From positions 186,001-250,000 of the forward strand of contig JAKFWK010000005.1 in NCBI GenBank assembly GCA_021732045.1: 64,000 nt of DNA. The letters are read 5' to 3'. Position numbers and translations under genes: made by a program. Under the pieces are notes generated by a model. The model was not told where the DNA came from and did no database searches. It saw only the letters and a program-made list of their open reading frames with translations. This DNA is from Sulfurimonas sp. (GTDB taxonomy: Bacteria > Campylobacterota > Campylobacteria > Campylobacterales > Sulfurimonadaceae). Shown one piece after another: positions 1 to 10,834 of the stretch (its first letter is position 1; each line of letters begins with the position of its first letter).

Positions 1-337
1 CTTTTGCCAAACGATCCCCAATACGGATAGTTGCAATCATCGTGGAACTCTGGGCAAAAAAAGCGAGCGGCTTGATAATGTTGGACATCCCATATCCAAA
101 TACCGTTAACCCTTTGCGTCGACCCAGACGATCGGAGTAGAATCCTGATAATGCAATCAACATTGCTACACCGAATTCTGCCAGACCTTCAATCAAACCG
201 ATTTCACTTTTGCTTGCATGTAAAAACCTTTCTAAAAAAATCGGCAGAAGTGGGAGAATCATCTCTGTGGAGAAATCAGTAAAGAAGCTGTTAGCACCTA
301 GGGCAATGATATTACGATTAAGGGATAAGAGTTTCAT
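1..337 (-). CDS. MFS transporter, N-terminal part (cut by left edge)
   Basis: This is the first 112 codons of a major facilitator superfamily permease reading leftward out of the window. The translation starts MKLLSLNRNIIALGANSFFT and continues into hydrophobic helices. It carries the family's loop 2-3 signature as SDRLGRRKG near residues 68-76, which is the strongest evidence for the call. The likely start is the ATG complementary to 335-337. Substrate cannot be told from this fragment. The segment is richer in G+C than what follows (27 of the first 60 bases) and uses more CTG and CGT codons than the neighbouring genes, so it may have been acquired by transfer. Confidence 0.8.
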   Translation of the reverse strand, partial: MKLLSLNRNIIALGANSFFTDFSTEMILPLLPIFLERFLHASKSEIGLIEGLAEFGVAMLIALSGFYSDRLGRRKGLTVFGYGMSNIIKPLAFFAQSSTMIATIRIGDRLAK

Positions 338-469
338 GCTTGTAGCTTAACATTATAAATTTTCATCTCACTGGTAATTTTAAAATGACTTGAATTGAGC
401 CATTTTTATTTATTTTAACTTTTTTGAAAATAAATTTCGTTGAAATTTTGTCTTTATTTTTTAGACCAT

Positions 470-475
470 TATAAT
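470..475 (+). promoter_or_regulatory. -10 box of the nitroreductase gene
   Basis: A perfect TATAAT lies 40 bases before the ATG at 516 in an A/T-rich leader. An AGAGGAG ribosome binding site follows at 501-507. No clear -35 box is visible, as is usual for sigma-70 promoters in this phylum. Confidence 0.55.
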
Positions 476-515
476 ATACTAAATTTTAAAAAAGCCACTA
501 AGAGGAGAAACAGTT

Positions 516-1145
516 ATGAGTAAAACATTTCAAGAGGCTATGGATTTTAGACATGCTTGTAAAATTTTTGATGAAGATAAAAAAATATCTGACGCAGATA
601 TAAGAAGTATACTGGAGGCAGGAAGAGGCTCGCCATCATCTTTCGGTATGGAACCATGGAAATTTCTAGTAATTACAAACAGTGATTTAAAGGCAAAATT
701 AAGACCTTTTTGTTGGAATCAAGTTCAGATAACCAGTTGTTCGCATCTTGTTGTTGTTTTGGCTGCAATTGATGATGCTAGAGTTGAGAGCGGTGTTGTG
801 AAAAAGAGATTTTTAAGGAGAGAGATGAGTCAAGAAAAACTTGATTCTTATATGAATCTATACGCAAATCATCTTCAAAAAACGCTAAGCAGTGATGAAA
901 ATATCTATGCTTGGACTTCAAAACAGTGCTACATCGCTTCTGCAAATATGATGACATGCGCAGCAGTTTTAGGGATAGATAGTTGTCCTATAGAGGGGTT
1001 TGAGAAGGAGAGCTTGGAGGAGATTTTAAATCTTGATACTAAGAAATATCAACTAGCATTACTGTTACCATTTGGATATAGAATTAAAGAGCAGTCAAAA
1101 CAGTTGAGAGTTGATTTTGATGATGTTGTAGAATTTATTAAGTAG
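516..1145 (+). CDS. Nitroreductase family NAD(P)H-dependent oxidoreductase
   Basis: A 209-residue single-domain flavoenzyme of the nitroreductase fold (NfsB/FrxA-like). Family features are the N-terminal FRHACKIFD segment, where an Arg helps bind FMN phosphate, the GRGSPSSFGMEPWKF motif near residues 36-50 and a GIDSCPIEGF segment near 155. Such enzymes transfer two electrons from NAD(P)H to nitroaromatics, quinones or flavins in the cytoplasm as dimers. The physiological substrate is not deducible. The start is fixed by an AGAGGAG site eight bases upstream. The gene appears monocistronic: it has its own -10 box, and acnB downstream also has its own promoter. Confidence 0.88.
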   Translation: MSKTFQEAMDFRHACKIFDEDKKISDADIRSILEAGRGSPSSFGMEPWKFLVITNSDLKAKLRPFCWNQVQITSCSHLVVVLAAIDDARVESGVVKKRFLRREMSQEKLDSYMNLYANHLQKTLSSDENIYAWTSKQCYIASANMMTCAAVLGIDSCPIEGFEKESLEEILNLDTKKYQLALLLPFGYRIKEQSKQLRVDFDDVVEFIK

Positions 1146-1247
1146 GAACTAGTATAACTTTGTTACAAAAAATCACACTATTTTGATTGGGTTAATATCT
1201 TTTGAGTAGTATTGTAACATATGATATCTACTGTTTTTATATTTGGA

Positions 1248-1253
1248 TATAAT
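1248..1253 (+). promoter_or_regulatory. -10 box of acnB
   Basis: A perfect TATAAT sits about 30 bases before the acnB ATG. This predicts a short leader of about 20 bases containing the AGGAA ribosome binding site. Confidence 0.6.
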
Positions 1254-1281
1254 CCGACAAATTTCACAAACAGGAACTATT

Positions 1282-3822
1282 ATGGCATTTTTAGAAGAGT
1301 ATAAGGCACATATATTAGAGAGAGAGAAACTTGGTGTACCACCACTTCCGCTCTCTGCAAAACAGACAGTAGAAGTAGTTGAGCTGATTAAATCAAATTC
1401 AACTGATGAGTTGCTGGATTTGTTAACAAACCGTGTTTCACCTGGTGTTGATGATGCTGCGTATGTAAAAGCTGCATTTTTAAACGATATTGCATCTGAA
1501 AAAATAAGCGTAAATGCAATATCTCCAGCTCGTGCGGTTGAGATGATGGGTATGATGCTAGGTGGATACAATGTTAAGCCACAAGTAGATGCACTAACCT
1601 CTAAGAACAGTGAAGTTGTTGAAGCTGCAAAAGAGGCACTTAAGCATACTTTACTTGTTTACGATGCATTTAATGATGTTGAGGAGTTATACAAAACTGG
1701 AAATAGCGCTGCTGTTGAAGTTATGAACTCATGGGCAAATGCTGAGTGGTTTAGTTCAAAACCAGCGTTAGCGGAAAAAATAACTGTTACCGTATTTAAA
1801 GTTCCGGGTGAGACAAATACAGATGATCTCTCTCCTGCATCAGAAGCGTTTACTCGTTCAGATATTCCTCTTCATGCAAATTCTATGCTTGCTGCAAAAA
1901 TGCAAAATCCACTAGAAACTATCAAAAAATTAAAAGAGCAAGGACATACAGTTGCTTATGTTGGCGATGTTGTAGGAACTGGCTCAAGCCGTAAATCTGG
2001 TGTAAACTCAGTTCAGTGGCACATGGGTGAAGATATTGCAGGTGTTCCAAACAAGCGCACTGGTGGTATTGTTCTTGGAAGCATCATTGCTCCTATCTTT
2101 TTTGCTACATGTGAAGACTCTGGTGCATTACCACTAGAGCTTGATGTTTCGCAGATGGAAACTGGAGATGTTGTTGACATTTTTCCATACAAAGGCGAAG
2201 CACATAAAGATGGAAAATGTATCGCTACTTTCAAACTAAACCCAAATACTATCACAGATGAAGTTCGTGCAGGTGGGCGTATCCCACTTATAATAGGTCG
2301 TGGATTGACTCAAAGAGCTCGCGGTGTTTTAGGTCTTGGTGCAACTGATATATTCTTAACTCCAGAGCAACCAGCAGATAACGCAAAAGGTTACACTTTA
2401 GCACAAAAAATGGTTGGAAAAGCTTGTGGAATGGCTGGTGTTCGTCCAGGAATGTATGTTGAGCCAACCACATCGACTGTTGGTTCTCAAGATACAACTG
2501 GACCAATGACAAGAGATGAGATTGTAGAACTTGCTGCATTAGGATTTAGTGCTGATTTAGTTATGCAATCATTCTGTCATACAGCGGCATATCCAAAGCC
2601 ATCAGATATTGAGATGCATCATACTTTGCCAGAGTTTATCTCTAAGCGTTCAGGTGTTGCACTTCGTCCAGGTGACGGAGTTATCCACTCGTGGTTAAAT
2701 AGAATGGTATTGCCAGACACTGTTGGAACTGGTGCAGATAGCCATACTCGTTTCCCAATAGGTATCTCTTTTCCTGGTGGATCAGGAATTGTTGCATTTG
2801 CTGGTGTAACTGGTTCTATGCCTCTAACTATGCCGGAGTCGGTTTTGGTTCGTTTCAAAGGAGAGCTTCAACCTGGAATCACTCTTCGTGATTTAGTAAA
2901 TGCAATCCCTCATCAAGCGATTAAAGAGGGATATTTAACTGTTGAGAAAAAAGGCAAGAAAAACATCTTCGCTGGTCGTATTTTAGAGATTGAAGGTATG
3001 CCAAACATGAAGTGTGAGCAAGCTTTTGAGCTCTCAGACGCATCTGCTGAGCGTTCAGCTGCCGCATGTACAGTTTTACTAAATGAAGAACCTGTGATTG
3101 AGTACTTAAAATCAAATGTAACGCTATTAGAATCAATGATAGAAGCTGGCTATAAAGATAGTCGTACAATTGCTCGCAGAGTTGAGAAGATGAAGGAGTG
3201 GCTAGTAAATCCAACGCTTATGAAACCAGATGCAAATGCAGAGTATGCGGCGATTATTGAAATAGATTTGAACACAATCACTGAGCCTATTTTGGCTTGT
3301 CCAAATGATCCAGATGATGTTGCTACACTTAGCGAAGTTTTGGCATCAAGTCGTCCAACTAAGATTGATGAAGTATTTGTTGGTTCATGTATGACAAATA
3401 TCGGACATTATCGCGCACTTGGTGAAGTTTTAAGAGGTGAGGGCGTTGTTCCTACAAAACTATGGGTTTGTCCTCCAACAAAAATGGATGAGAAGCAGTT
3501 AACCGAAGATGGTTACTACACTGTTTTTGGTGAAGCTGGTGCTCGCACGGAAATTCCAGGATGTTCACTATGTATGGGAAATCAAGCTCGTGTTAGTGAT
3601 GGCGCAGTTGTGTTTTCAACTTCAACTCGCAACTTTGATAACCGTCTGGGTAAAGATACTCAGGTTTATCTAGGTTCAGCTGAGCTTGCTGCAGTATGTT
3701 CGATGCTTGGCCGTATCCCAACAAAAGAAGAGTATTTAGAAAAAACTAACAAAATTGTTGGTAAAGAGGACGAGATATACAAATATCTTAACTTCAATCT
3801 AATCAAAAACTACAAATTATAA
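1282..3822 (+). CDS. acnB: Aconitate hydratase B
   Basis: Bifunctional aconitase B of 846 residues (E. coli AcnB is 865). It interconverts citrate and isocitrate via cis-aconitate. The N-terminal HEAT-like domain is followed by the swivel domain and the three Fe-S catalytic domains. The [4Fe-4S] ligands are visible as C703 in [14 protein letters not shown] and as C761 and C764 in CSLCMGNQ, which matches the spacing in E. coli. The ATG at 1282 is preferred over an upstream in-frame TTG at 1243 because it follows a CAGGAAC site and gives the usual [11 protein letters not shown] start. A terminator-like hairpin follows the stop. In an autotroph of this type the enzyme would serve the reductive TCA cycle. 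Confidence 0.97.
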   Translation: MAFLEEYKAHILEREKLGVPPLPLSAKQTVEVVELIKSNSTDELLDLLTNRVSPGVDDAAYVKAAFLNDIASEKISVNAISPARAVEMMGMMLGGYNVKPQVDALTSKNSEVVEAAKEALKHTLLVYDAFNDVEELYKTGNSAAVEVMNSWANAEWFSSKPALAEKITVTVFKVPGETNTDDLSPASEAFTRSDIPLHANSMLAAKMQNPLETIKKLKEQGHTVAYVGDVVGTGSSRKSGVNSVQWHMGEDIAGVPNKRTGGIVLGSIIAPIFFATCEDSGALPLELDVSQMETGDVVDIFPYKGEAHKDGKCIATFKLNPNTITDEVRAGGRIPLIIGRGLTQRARGVLGLGATDIFLTPEQPADNAKGYTLAQKMVGKACGMAGVRPGMYVEPTTSTVGSQDTTGPMTRDEIVELAALGFSADLVMQSFCHTAAYPKPSDIEMHHTLPEFISKRSGVALRPGDGVIHSWLNRMVLPDTVGTGADSHTRFPIGISFPGGSGIVAFAGVTGSMPLTMPESVLVRFKGELQPGITLRDLVNAIPHQAIKEGYLTVEKKGKKNIFAGRILEIEGMPNMKCEQAFELSDASAERSAAACTVLLNEEPVIEYLKSNVTLLESMIEAGYKDSRTIARRVEKMKEWLVNPTLMKPDANAEYAAIIEIDLNTITEPILACPNDPDDVATLSEVLASSRPTKIDEVFVGSCMTNIGHYRALGEVLRGEGVVPTKLWVCPPTKMDEKQLTEDGYYTVFGEAGARTEIPGCSLCMGNQARVSDGAVVFSTSTRNFDNRLGKDTQVYLGSAELAAVCSMLGRIPTKEEYLEKTNKIVGKEDEIYKYLNFNLIKNYKL

Positions 3823-3834
3823 AAATAAGAAAAT

Positions 3835-3870
3835 ATCACAGAACTCTCTGTGATAAAAAAATAATTTTTT
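3835..3870 (+). terminator. Terminator after acnB
   Basis: An 8-bp perfect stem (ATCACAGA / TCTGTGAT) with an ACTC loop spans 3835-3854. It is followed by an A-tract and a run of seven T. The distance between stem and T-run makes efficiency uncertain. Confidence 0.6.
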
Positions 3871-3873
3871 TGC

Positions 3874-3907
3874 TACAATCATATTAAAAATCTATTTTTA
3901 ATATGAT
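3874..3907 (+). promoter_or_regulatory. -10 box and perfect 13-bp inverted repeat before the diguanylate cyclase
   Basis: A TACAAT box at 3874-3879 runs into a perfect inverted repeat: ATCATATTAAAAA at 3878-3890, loop TCTA, TTTTTAATATGAT at 3895-3907. The predicted transcription start falls inside the repeat, and the ATG is only 12 bases beyond it. It could be an operator for a dimeric repressor or a leader hairpin. Both readings are inference. Confidence 0.5.
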
Positions 3908-3918
3908 TTGGAGATGTA

Positions 3919-6288
3919 ATGCAAAAAATATATAAATTCATTATCTTGATTTTACTCCTCTCTGGCGGCTCCCTTTTTCTATTTACTCAGTTCGTATTAA
4001 ATTATAATCAACAGATCAACAAAACAAAAAATGAGATTAATGGTCTTGCTTTTGCGCAAAAATTACAATTTTTTATTCTAGATATTCAAAAAATAAGAGG
4101 TTATGGGCAGTTTGAAAAAGAGTTTTTAGATGATGCGGAGTCTAAGTTAGTGCAGGATGAGATTAGATTCGTAACCCTAAGTATAAAAAAAGATATTAAT
4201 GAGCTCAAAGCAAGTCAAAAGCTATACCCACAACTATATGACACACACTATAACTCCATAATAGAGGAGCTTGGCGAAACGCTAGGCTCTAACCAAGACA
4301 GTGAGATAAAATTTAAAAAACTCACTTATATTATTGAGCAACTAAAAGAGAAGATGTATTATCTTGGCTTTAAATCAGAGCTTCTGCTAGAGTCTGATAA
4401 TGATAAATACTATTTAGTAGATATGATGTTAAAACATATTCCAAGTCTGATAGAGACAGTTGCTAAGATTCGAGGCGAAGCTTCAAGAGCTATGCTTGAA
4501 AACTCGGCCACAAGTGAACTTAAATACTCTCTTGCTAGTAGCTGTTCATCATGTAAAGATAGCAGTAAGCAGATTATGAAAATCTTAAATGACATGAATG
4601 AAAATGTGGAAAAAACAAGATTGATTGCTCTATTGGATGGAATTACTTTAGAGTCACAAAAAATGCAGGAGTATATTAAACAAACAGTTGTTTCCGATAA
4701 TGCAGATTTAAATGCATTTGAGTTTTTCAAAGTATCTACTGATGTCATAAATAAAATACTGGAGTTTTATAAAACCGATGCTGAATTTCTAAATAAACGA
4801 TTAAATGACAAGCTAGATGCATTAGAAACAGCAAAACTAAAAGGAATAATTATTGGCGTAGCGGTTGTTTTGTTTATAATTTTGATGATATTTTCAATGA
4901 TTAGAAGCTCGCTTCTTTATATAAAAAGTGAAAAGCGAATAAAAAATAATTTAACATCAATAATAAACCTTAAAAACAGTCTTGAAAAATGCAGTTCGAT
5001 TCAGGATATATCATCAACTTCACTCTATTTTTTTGCAGATAAATTTAATATCGTTCAGGGAGTAATCTATCTTTTTAATGAAGAGAACAACAAGCTATAT
5101 CTAGCTTCATCTTATGCAACAAACAAAATGCAACAGATTGTTGAGTTAGGAGAAGGTTTTGTTGGTGAAGTCGCTGTTCAAAAGCGACATATTCATACAC
5201 TTATGAGTGATAGCAAAAGAGCGACTGGAATAGAGTCTATTATAATAAGCCCATCAAGTATTTATACAGTACCTCTAATAAGCTATGATAAACTTTTTGG
5301 TGTATTGCAACTAGGGTTTATAGATGATAACAATATAGTCCACAACGATGACTTTAAATATTTTATTGATATGATTATTGGTTTTTTACGAGATGCAAAA
5401 AATTCTGAAACAAGCCGGAAATATATAGATCTTATAGATAAATATGTCATTACTTCAAAAACAAATACAAAAGGTGTTATTACTGATGTTAGTGATGCAT
5501 TTACTAAAATTACAGGCTATACAAAAGATGAAATTATAGGAAATTCACATTCAATAATTAGGCATCCAGATACTGAAGATGTAATATATGAAGATATGTG
5601 GAAAATCATAAAAAGTGGAAAAATATATAAAGGAGAGATGAAAAATCTCAATAAGGCTAATAAGGAGTATTGGGTTGACGCAACCATAACGCCACTGACT
5701 GATAGATATGAAAATATATTGGGCTACTCTGCGATATATCACGACATAACAGATAAGAAAAGAATTGAAGAGTACTCTATAACGGATGCTCTCACTGGAC
5801 TTTACAACAGACGCTTTTTTGATATAACATTAAGTAACGAATTAAGAGTCTCAAAAAGAGAGAATAAAAACTTAATTCTGTTGATGGTTGATATTGATTA
5901 TTTTAAACAATACAATGATACTTATGGCCATTTAAAGGGAGATGAAGTTCTTAAGGCAATATCTTCGGTAATGAAAACATTTTTTAAGCGAGCAAATGAC
6001 CATGTTTATAGATTAGGTGGTGAAGAGTTCGCAGTTTCGTTTTACTCGAATAATTTGAAGAACGGGCTCGATAGAGCAGAATCGTTGAGAATAAACATAG
6101 GGAACCTAAAAATAGAACACAGCACAAGCCCAATATCTAAATATGTTTCAATTTCGGCTGGAATCTCTTTTATACCAAAAGAGTGCGTTATGGAGATGAA
6201 TGAGATATATGAAGCGACAGATAAGGCGCTTTATAGGGCTAAAGAGAATGGAAGAAATAGGATTGAAGTATCATCTGTTAATCTCTAA
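3919..6288 (+). CDS. Membrane diguanylate cyclase with GAF, PAS and GGDEF domains
   Basis: A 789-residue signalling protein. A membrane segment at residues 7-27 and another at about 308-330 bracket a mainly helical periplasmic sensor region (4HB/NIT-like). Then come a GAF domain (about 355-490), a PAS domain (about 505-615, with a SDAFTKITGYTKDEIIG core) and a GGDEF domain (about 618-785). The active-site loop is GGEEF at 700-704. The inhibitory I-site RxxD is present as R691-D694, five residues upstream, so the enzyme should make c-di-GMP from two GTP and be feedback-inhibited. There is no EAL domain. The sensor region contains an odd C209-S-S-C212 pair. The last 11 bases overlap the end of the convergent lolA gene. 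Confidence 0.92.
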   Translation: MQKIYKFIILILLLSGGSLFLFTQFVLNYNQQINKTKNEINGLAFAQKLQFFILDIQKIRGYGQFEKEFLDDAESKLVQDEIRFVTLSIKKDINELKASQKLYPQLYDTHYNSIIEELGETLGSNQDSEIKFKKLTYIIEQLKEKMYYLGFKSELLLESDNDKYYLVDMMLKHIPSLIETVAKIRGEASRAMLENSATSELKYSLASSCSSCKDSSKQIMKILNDMNENVEKTRLIALLDGITLESQKMQEYIKQTVVSDNADLNAFEFFKVSTDVINKILEFYKTDAEFLNKRLNDKLDALETAKLKGIIIGVAVVLFIILMIFSMIRSSLLYIKSEKRIKNNLTSIINLKNSLEKCSSIQDISSTSLYFFADKFNIVQGVIYLFNEENNKLYLASSYATNKMQQIVELGEGFVGEVAVQKRHIHTLMSDSKRATGIESIIISPSSIYTVPLISYDKLFGVLQLGFIDDNNIVHNDDFKYFIDMIIGFLRDAKNSETSRKYIDLIDKYVITSKTNTKGVITDVSDAFTKITGYTKDEIIGNSHSIIRHPDTEDVIYEDMWKIIKSGKIYKGEMKNLNKANKEYWVDATITPLTDRYENILGYSAIYHDITDKKRIEEYSITDALTGLYNRRFFDITLSNELRVSKRENKNLILLMVDIDYFKQYNDTYGHLKGDEVLKAISSVMKTFFKRANDHVYRLGGEEFAVSFYSNNLKNGLDRAESLRINIGNLKIEHSTSPISKYVSISAGISFIPKECVMEMNEIYEATDKALYRAKENGRNRIEVSSVNL

Positions 6289-6793
6289 TCATATCGTATG
6301 TCAAAGGATATGATGGAGCAAAAGTAGTTTCACTAATTTTTTGATTTTGCTTTTGATTTTTAAACATTATTTTAACTCTATTTTCGAACTCATCAATATA
6401 TGAGATTGATTCTATAAAATTTGCATTTTTTACTATTTTGAATTTTGAATTTTTATAGCTTGTTTCATATGTGTTTTTTTTAATCTCTTTTGAGTTACTT
6501 ATCATTCTAAAAAAGTTAAAATCAGATTCAACTTTTCTAAATATGACTTGCTCTATTTCTGGCTCAACAACTGTCACCTCAAAACTATTAATATAAATCT
6601 CTTTTTTTACTGGCTTTAAATATGTCCACCGTACACTTTGAGGTTTTGAGGCAAACATATGCCCACTGTATGCAAGAACTGTATTTTTTTCATCTGTAAT
6701 TGTCTGTGTAAAATCAGCTTCGAATGTATTAATATTCTCAAGAGAAGCAAATGCCTGAGATAATAGCATCATGATGAAAATTATTGACTTCAT
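6278..6793 (-). CDS. lolA: Outer-membrane lipoprotein carrier LolA
   Basis: A 171-residue periplasmic protein with a signal peptide (MKSIIFIMMLLSQAFAS). The mature part begins with the family's FEADFTQTITDE segment and has GHMFASKPQSVRWTYLKP, typical of LolA. It shuttles lipoproteins from the inner-membrane Lol ABC complex to the outer membrane; no LolB is visible here, as is usual for this phylum. It lies divergent from secA and the lolC/E-like permease gene, the arrangement also known in Helicobacter. The sequence is more diverged than that of E. coli LolA. Confidence 0.87.
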   Translation of the reverse strand: MKSIIFIMMLLSQAFASLENINTFEADFTQTITDEKNTVLAYSGHMFASKPQSVRWTYLKPVKKEIYINSFEVTVVEPEIEQVIFRKVESDFNFFRMISNSKEIKKNTYETSYKNSKFKIVKNANFIESISYIDEFENRVKIMFKNQKQNQKISETTFAPSYPLTYDMIRD

Positions 6794-7018
6794 TTTGTTC
6801 CTTGTATTTTTGAAAAATTATATCTAAGCAATCGTTTACATATCGTTTGGTATCAATAAAAAAAATATAATTACTCACAACTTAAATCTCTATATTCTGC
6901 TGTGTAACTAGTATGTCTAAAGGTTTGATTTATATAGTTATAATTATATCTGTGTTAAAATAAACGCAATTTCAGTGATAGATAATTACAAGGTTAGCTA
7001 TCGATAATAAGGTTGAAA

Positions 7019-9586
7019 ATGCTACAAGCATTACTAGGTAAAGTGTTCGGTACTACAAATGACCGTGAGATAAAAAGATATATAAAAATAGTTGATAGCA
7101 TTAATGCTCTTGAGAGCAGATACAAATCTCTTAGTGATGATGAATTAAAAAATAGTTTTAATGAACTTAGAGATAGTGTTTTAAGTAAAAAGATAAGCTT
7201 AGATGATGCCCTAATCGACTCTTTTGCAATAACAAGAGAAGTTGGTTCTCGTGTCTTAAATATGAGACATTTTGATGTTCAGCTCATCGGTGGAATAGTT
7301 CTACATGAGGGTAAAATTGCAGAGATGAAGACAGGTGAGGGTAAAACACTGGTTGCAACCCTAGCTATTGTCCTTAATGCAATGGACGGAAAGGGTGTTC
7401 ATCTTGTAACTGTTAATGATTATCTGGCAACAAGAGACGGTAATGAGATGAGACCACTCTATGAATTTCTTGGTTTTAGTGTTGGTGTTATACTTGAAAA
7501 TATGAATGACTTAGCTATAAAAAGAGAGATCTACGCAGCAGATATAACCTATGGAACAAATAACGAGTTTGGATTTGACTATCTAAGGGATAATATGAGC
7601 TATTCAGCTGAAAATATGGTTCAAAGAAGCCATAATTTCGTTATCGTTGATGAAGTTGATAGTATCTTGATTGATGAAGCCAGAACGCCTTTGATTATAT
7701 CTGGACCAACAAACAGAATTATGCAAAACTATGTAGATGCGAACAACATTGCACTTAAACTTGAAAAAGATACTCACTTTACGGTTGATGAAAAAGATAG
7801 AGTTGTTTTGATTACGGAAGATGGAATAACAAAAGCTGAAGAGTTATTTGGTGTTGAAAATTTATATAGTGCAGAAAATGCATCTCTACCACACATGCTA
7901 GATCAAGCTTTAAAAGCTAACTATCTTTTTGAAAAAGATGTTGACTATGTCGTAAATAATGATGAAGTTGTGATAGTAGATGAGTTTACAGGTCGTCTTA
8001 GTGAAGGTCGCCGTTTCTCGGAAGGTCTGCATCAAGCGCTTGAAGCAAAAGAGCAGGTTCACATAAAAGAAGAGACTCAAACACTTGCTGATATAACATT
8101 CCAAAACTATTTTAGAATGTACAACAAACTAGCTGGAATGACAGGAACAGCGGAGACAGAAGCATCTGAGTTTGCTCAAATCTACTCATTAGATGTTGTC
8201 TCAATCCCAACAAACATACCTATTTCAAGAAAAGATTTAAATGACTTGATTTATAAAACAGAAAGAGAAAAGTTTGAAGCTGTAATTGAAACTATAAAAA
8301 AATTATCAAAAACAGGTCAGCCTGTATTGATAGGTACGGCATCAATTGATAAATCAGAAGTCCTTCATGAAATACTAAAAAAAGAGAAGATAGCGCATAC
8401 GGTTTTAAATGCTAAGAACCATGCTCAAGAGGGTGAGATTATTAAAAGTGCTGGTGTAAAAGGTGCCGTAACGATTGCCACAAATATGGCTGGACGCGGT
8501 GTTGATATTAAAGTTAATGATGAAGTTAGAGAGCTTGGTGGACTTTACATTATTGGAACAGAAAGACATGAAAACCGCCGTATAGATAATCAGCTTCGTG
8601 GTCGTAGTGGACGACAAGGTGATGCTGGTACTACTCAATTTTATCTTAGTTTAGAAGATAGTTTGCTTCGTATATTTGGAAGTGATAAGATTAAGAGTAT
8701 TATGGAAAGACTAGGTATCGAAGATGGTGAATATATAGAGTCAAAGATGGTAACTCGTGCAGTTGAAAAGGCTCAGAAAAAAGTTGAAAATATGCACTAT
8801 GAGGGCAGAAAACAGATTGTTGAGTATGATGATGTTGCAAATGAGCAGAGAAAAATAGTATATAAATTTAGAAATCAGCTGATTGATAAAAACTTTGATA
8901 TTGGTACAAAAATTGATGAAATTAGAGCTGAATATATAGAGCATCTCTTTTTCGAGGCAAATATTTTTGGTAGCGGCACTAAAGAGGATTTTAACCTAGA
9001 AAAGTTATCAAAGATAATTAAAGAAGAGATAAATCTAGAGTTAGATATCACGGCTCTCTCTTCTTTTGAGTATGATGAGTTACTAAAAGTAGTCACTGAT
9101 AGCGTTAAAAAATCTTATGATCATAAAATGAGTGTAATTGATAGTGAAACTGCAAGCAATATTGAGAGAGAGCTTTATTTAAAAGAGCTAGATAGTGCTT
9201 GGAGAGAACATCTTTACGCTATGGATAATATGAAAACTGGAATTAGACTAAGAGCCTATAACCAAAAAGACCCATTAGTCGAATACAAAAAAGAGAGTTA
9301 TGGTCTTTTTACAGAACTTGTAAGTAGTATTAAGTTTAATGCAATCAAAACCCTTCAAATTATCCAATTTAGAATGGAAGATCCAGAGGAAGAAGCGAGA
9401 GAGGCTGCTGAACATTTAGAGCTACAAAGAAGAGTTGATGAGTTTGCTACAACGCAGATGAATCATCAAGAAGAGACGGACAATAAAAAAGTCTCTAGAA
9501 ATGAAGATTGCCCATGTGGAAGCGGTAAAAAATATAAGCAGTGCTGTGGAAAAAGTGGTCCAAAAAAAGGTGTTTTTGCTTCTTGA
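7019..9586 (+). CDS. secA: Preprotein translocase ATPase SecA
   Basis: SecA motor of 855 residues that drives unfolded proteins through SecYEG. Walker A is [14 protein letters not shown] near residues 100-113, and the DEVD box lies near 210 ([15 protein letters not shown]). The second helicase domain carries MAGRGVDIK and [10 protein letters not shown]. The C-terminus is the zinc-binding, SecB/ribosome-contacting tail [14 protein letters not shown] with all four ligands. I start at the ATG at 7019; the in-frame TTG at 7013 lies inside the AAGG ribosome-binding region. The next gene starts within its stop codon, so the two are probably coupled. Confidence 0.97.
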   Translation: MLQALLGKVFGTTNDREIKRYIKIVDSINALESRYKSLSDDELKNSFNELRDSVLSKKISLDDALIDSFAITREVGSRVLNMRHFDVQLIGGIVLHEGKIAEMKTGEGKTLVATLAIVLNAMDGKGVHLVTVNDYLATRDGNEMRPLYEFLGFSVGVILENMNDLAIKREIYAADITYGTNNEFGFDYLRDNMSYSAENMVQRSHNFVIVDEVDSILIDEARTPLIISGPTNRIMQNYVDANNIALKLEKDTHFTVDEKDRVVLITEDGITKAEELFGVENLYSAENASLPHMLDQALKANYLFEKDVDYVVNNDEVVIVDEFTGRLSEGRRFSEGLHQALEAKEQVHIKEETQTLADITFQNYFRMYNKLAGMTGTAETEASEFAQIYSLDVVSIPTNIPISRKDLNDLIYKTEREKFEAVIETIKKLSKTGQPVLIGTASIDKSEVLHEILKKEKIAHTVLNAKNHAQEGEIIKSAGVKGAVTIATNMAGRGVDIKVNDEVRELGGLYIIGTERHENRRIDNQLRGRSGRQGDAGTTQFYLSLEDSLLRIFGSDKIKSIMERLGIEDGEYIESKMVTRAVEKAQKKVENMHYEGRKQIVEYDDVANEQRKIVYKFRNQLIDKNFDIGTKIDEIRAEYIEHLFFEANIFGSGTKEDFNLEKLSKIIKEEINLELDITALSSFEYDELLKVVTDSVKKSYDHKMSVIDSETASNIERELYLKELDSAWREHLYAMDNMKTGIRLRAYNQKDPLVEYKKESYGLFTELVSSIKFNAIKTLQIIQFRMEDPEEEAREAAEHLELQRRVDEFATTQMNHQEETDNKKVSRNEDCPCGSGKKYKQCCGKSGPKKGVFAS

Positions 9587-10785
9587 AAAATTCAATAGTT
9601 CCATATCTTGTCAAGAGATTTTTACGCTTCGATAAAGAGCAACCATTTATCTTCCTATCGGCACTTCTTGCGTTTTTGGGGATATCTTTGGGCGTTATGG
9701 TGCTTTTGATTGCAATGGCGCTTATGAATGGTTTTGACAATGAGTTCAAGAAAAAACTCACTATTATGAACTATCCATTAACTGTTATGCCTAAGTTTTA
9801 TGGAGCAGTTGATAACAATCTGCTTGTAAGCTTAAAGGCAAAATTTCCAGATTTAAAATTTAGTCAGTATGTTCAGTCTACAATTATGGCAAGAAGTGGG
9901 TCTGTCTTGGAGGGTGGTTATATTTTTGGAGTTGATTTTGACAGCGAGGCTCAAGTTAACAGTATTCTAAAAAAAGCTTCAGCGAATAAAAAATTTGAAA
10001 AATTTGATGTTATCGTGGGTAAATCACTAAAAGATGAATTTTCTCTTTTTGATGGTGATAAAGTTATGTATATATTTACAGATGTTGAGCCGGGCGGACT
10101 CTCTATCACCCCAAAGATAAAAAGATTCCAACTTAAATCAGTTTTTGATTCTGGGCTCTCAGCCTACGACAAAGCCTATAGTTATACAACAATTTCTTCA
10201 CTTCAAGCTATTTTAAACCTGCCAAGTGGTCAATATGATGGAATTCACATTTTTTCAAACAATCCACAAGAAGATATTCTAAAAATCAAACAATTTCTAC
10301 CAGAAAATGTTGTTATTAAAGGTTGGTGGGAAGAAAATACAAACTTTTTTGCGGCGCTAGAGTTGGAAAAAGCCTCACTTTTTATAGTTTTAATGCTTAT
10401 TATTTTAATAGCAGCAATTAATATAATCTCTTCACTTTTAATGACTGTTATGAACAGAAGAAGTGAAATTGCTCTGCTTTTGTCTCTTGGGGCAACAGCT
10501 GTTGAAGTAAAAAAAGTATTTTTATATCTCGGTATAGTTATAGGCGTTAGTGGTATTTTGGCTGGAGTTGCTTTTGGTATGGGCGGAATGTGGATTCTTA
10601 GCACTTTTGATATTGTCCATCTTCCTAAAGATGTTTATCCAACCACAACTCTTCCGCTTGATTTGAGTGTTAAAGACTTTGTGCTTATTGTTATTGGTGC
10701 ATTTGGGATTGTTGTAGCATCATCATACTATCCTGCCAAAAAGGCAAGCGAAGTGGATATTTTAACTGTTCTTAGAAATGAGTAG
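9583..10785 (+). CDS. Lipoprotein-releasing ABC permease, LolC/LolE family
   Basis: A 400-residue inner-membrane permease with the FtsX/MacB layout. One N-terminal membrane helix ([28 protein letters not shown]) is followed by a long periplasmic domain and three C-terminal helices. The closing [19 protein letters not shown] is typical of LolC/LolE. It extracts lipoproteins from the inner membrane and passes them to LolA, which is encoded just upstream. With a single permease gene here it may work as a homodimer (LolF-like); its LolD ATPase is not in this window. I infer a TTG start overlapping the secA stop (TTGA), with AAGG at 9567-9570; upstream in-frame ATG codons lie inside secA. Confidence 0.88.
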   Translation: MKNSIVPYLVKRFLRFDKEQPFIFLSALLAFLGISLGVMVLLIAMALMNGFDNEFKKKLTIMNYPLTVMPKFYGAVDNNLLVSLKAKFPDLKFSQYVQSTIMARSGSVLEGGYIFGVDFDSEAQVNSILKKASANKKFEKFDVIVGKSLKDEFSLFDGDKVMYIFTDVEPGGLSITPKIKRFQLKSVFDSGLSAYDKAYSYTTISSLQAILNLPSGQYDGIHIFSNNPQEDILKIKQFLPENVVIKGWWEENTNFFAALELEKASLFIVLMLIILIAAINIISSLLMTVMNRRSEIALLLSLGATAVEVKKVFLYLGIVIGVSGILAGVAFGMGGMWILSTFDIVHLPKDVYPTTTLPLDLSVKDFVLIVIGAFGIVVASSYYPAKKASEVDILTVLRNE

Positions 10786-10788
10786 AAA

Positions 10789-10834
10789 AACCAACATTAA
10801 ACCAAGCAAGATAGTTAATTGGTTTAATGTGGTT
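10789..10834. terminator. Bidirectional terminator between the lolC/E-like gene and the asmA-like gene
   Basis: An 11-bp perfect core (CATTAAACCAA at 10795-10805 with TTGGTTTAATG at 10819-10829) extends outward through one bulge to a 16-bp stem, loop 13 bases. On the minus strand the stem is followed by TTTTT; on the plus strand a T-rich stretch follows. It serves both convergent genes and overlaps the last codons of the minus-strand gene. Confidence 0.75.
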
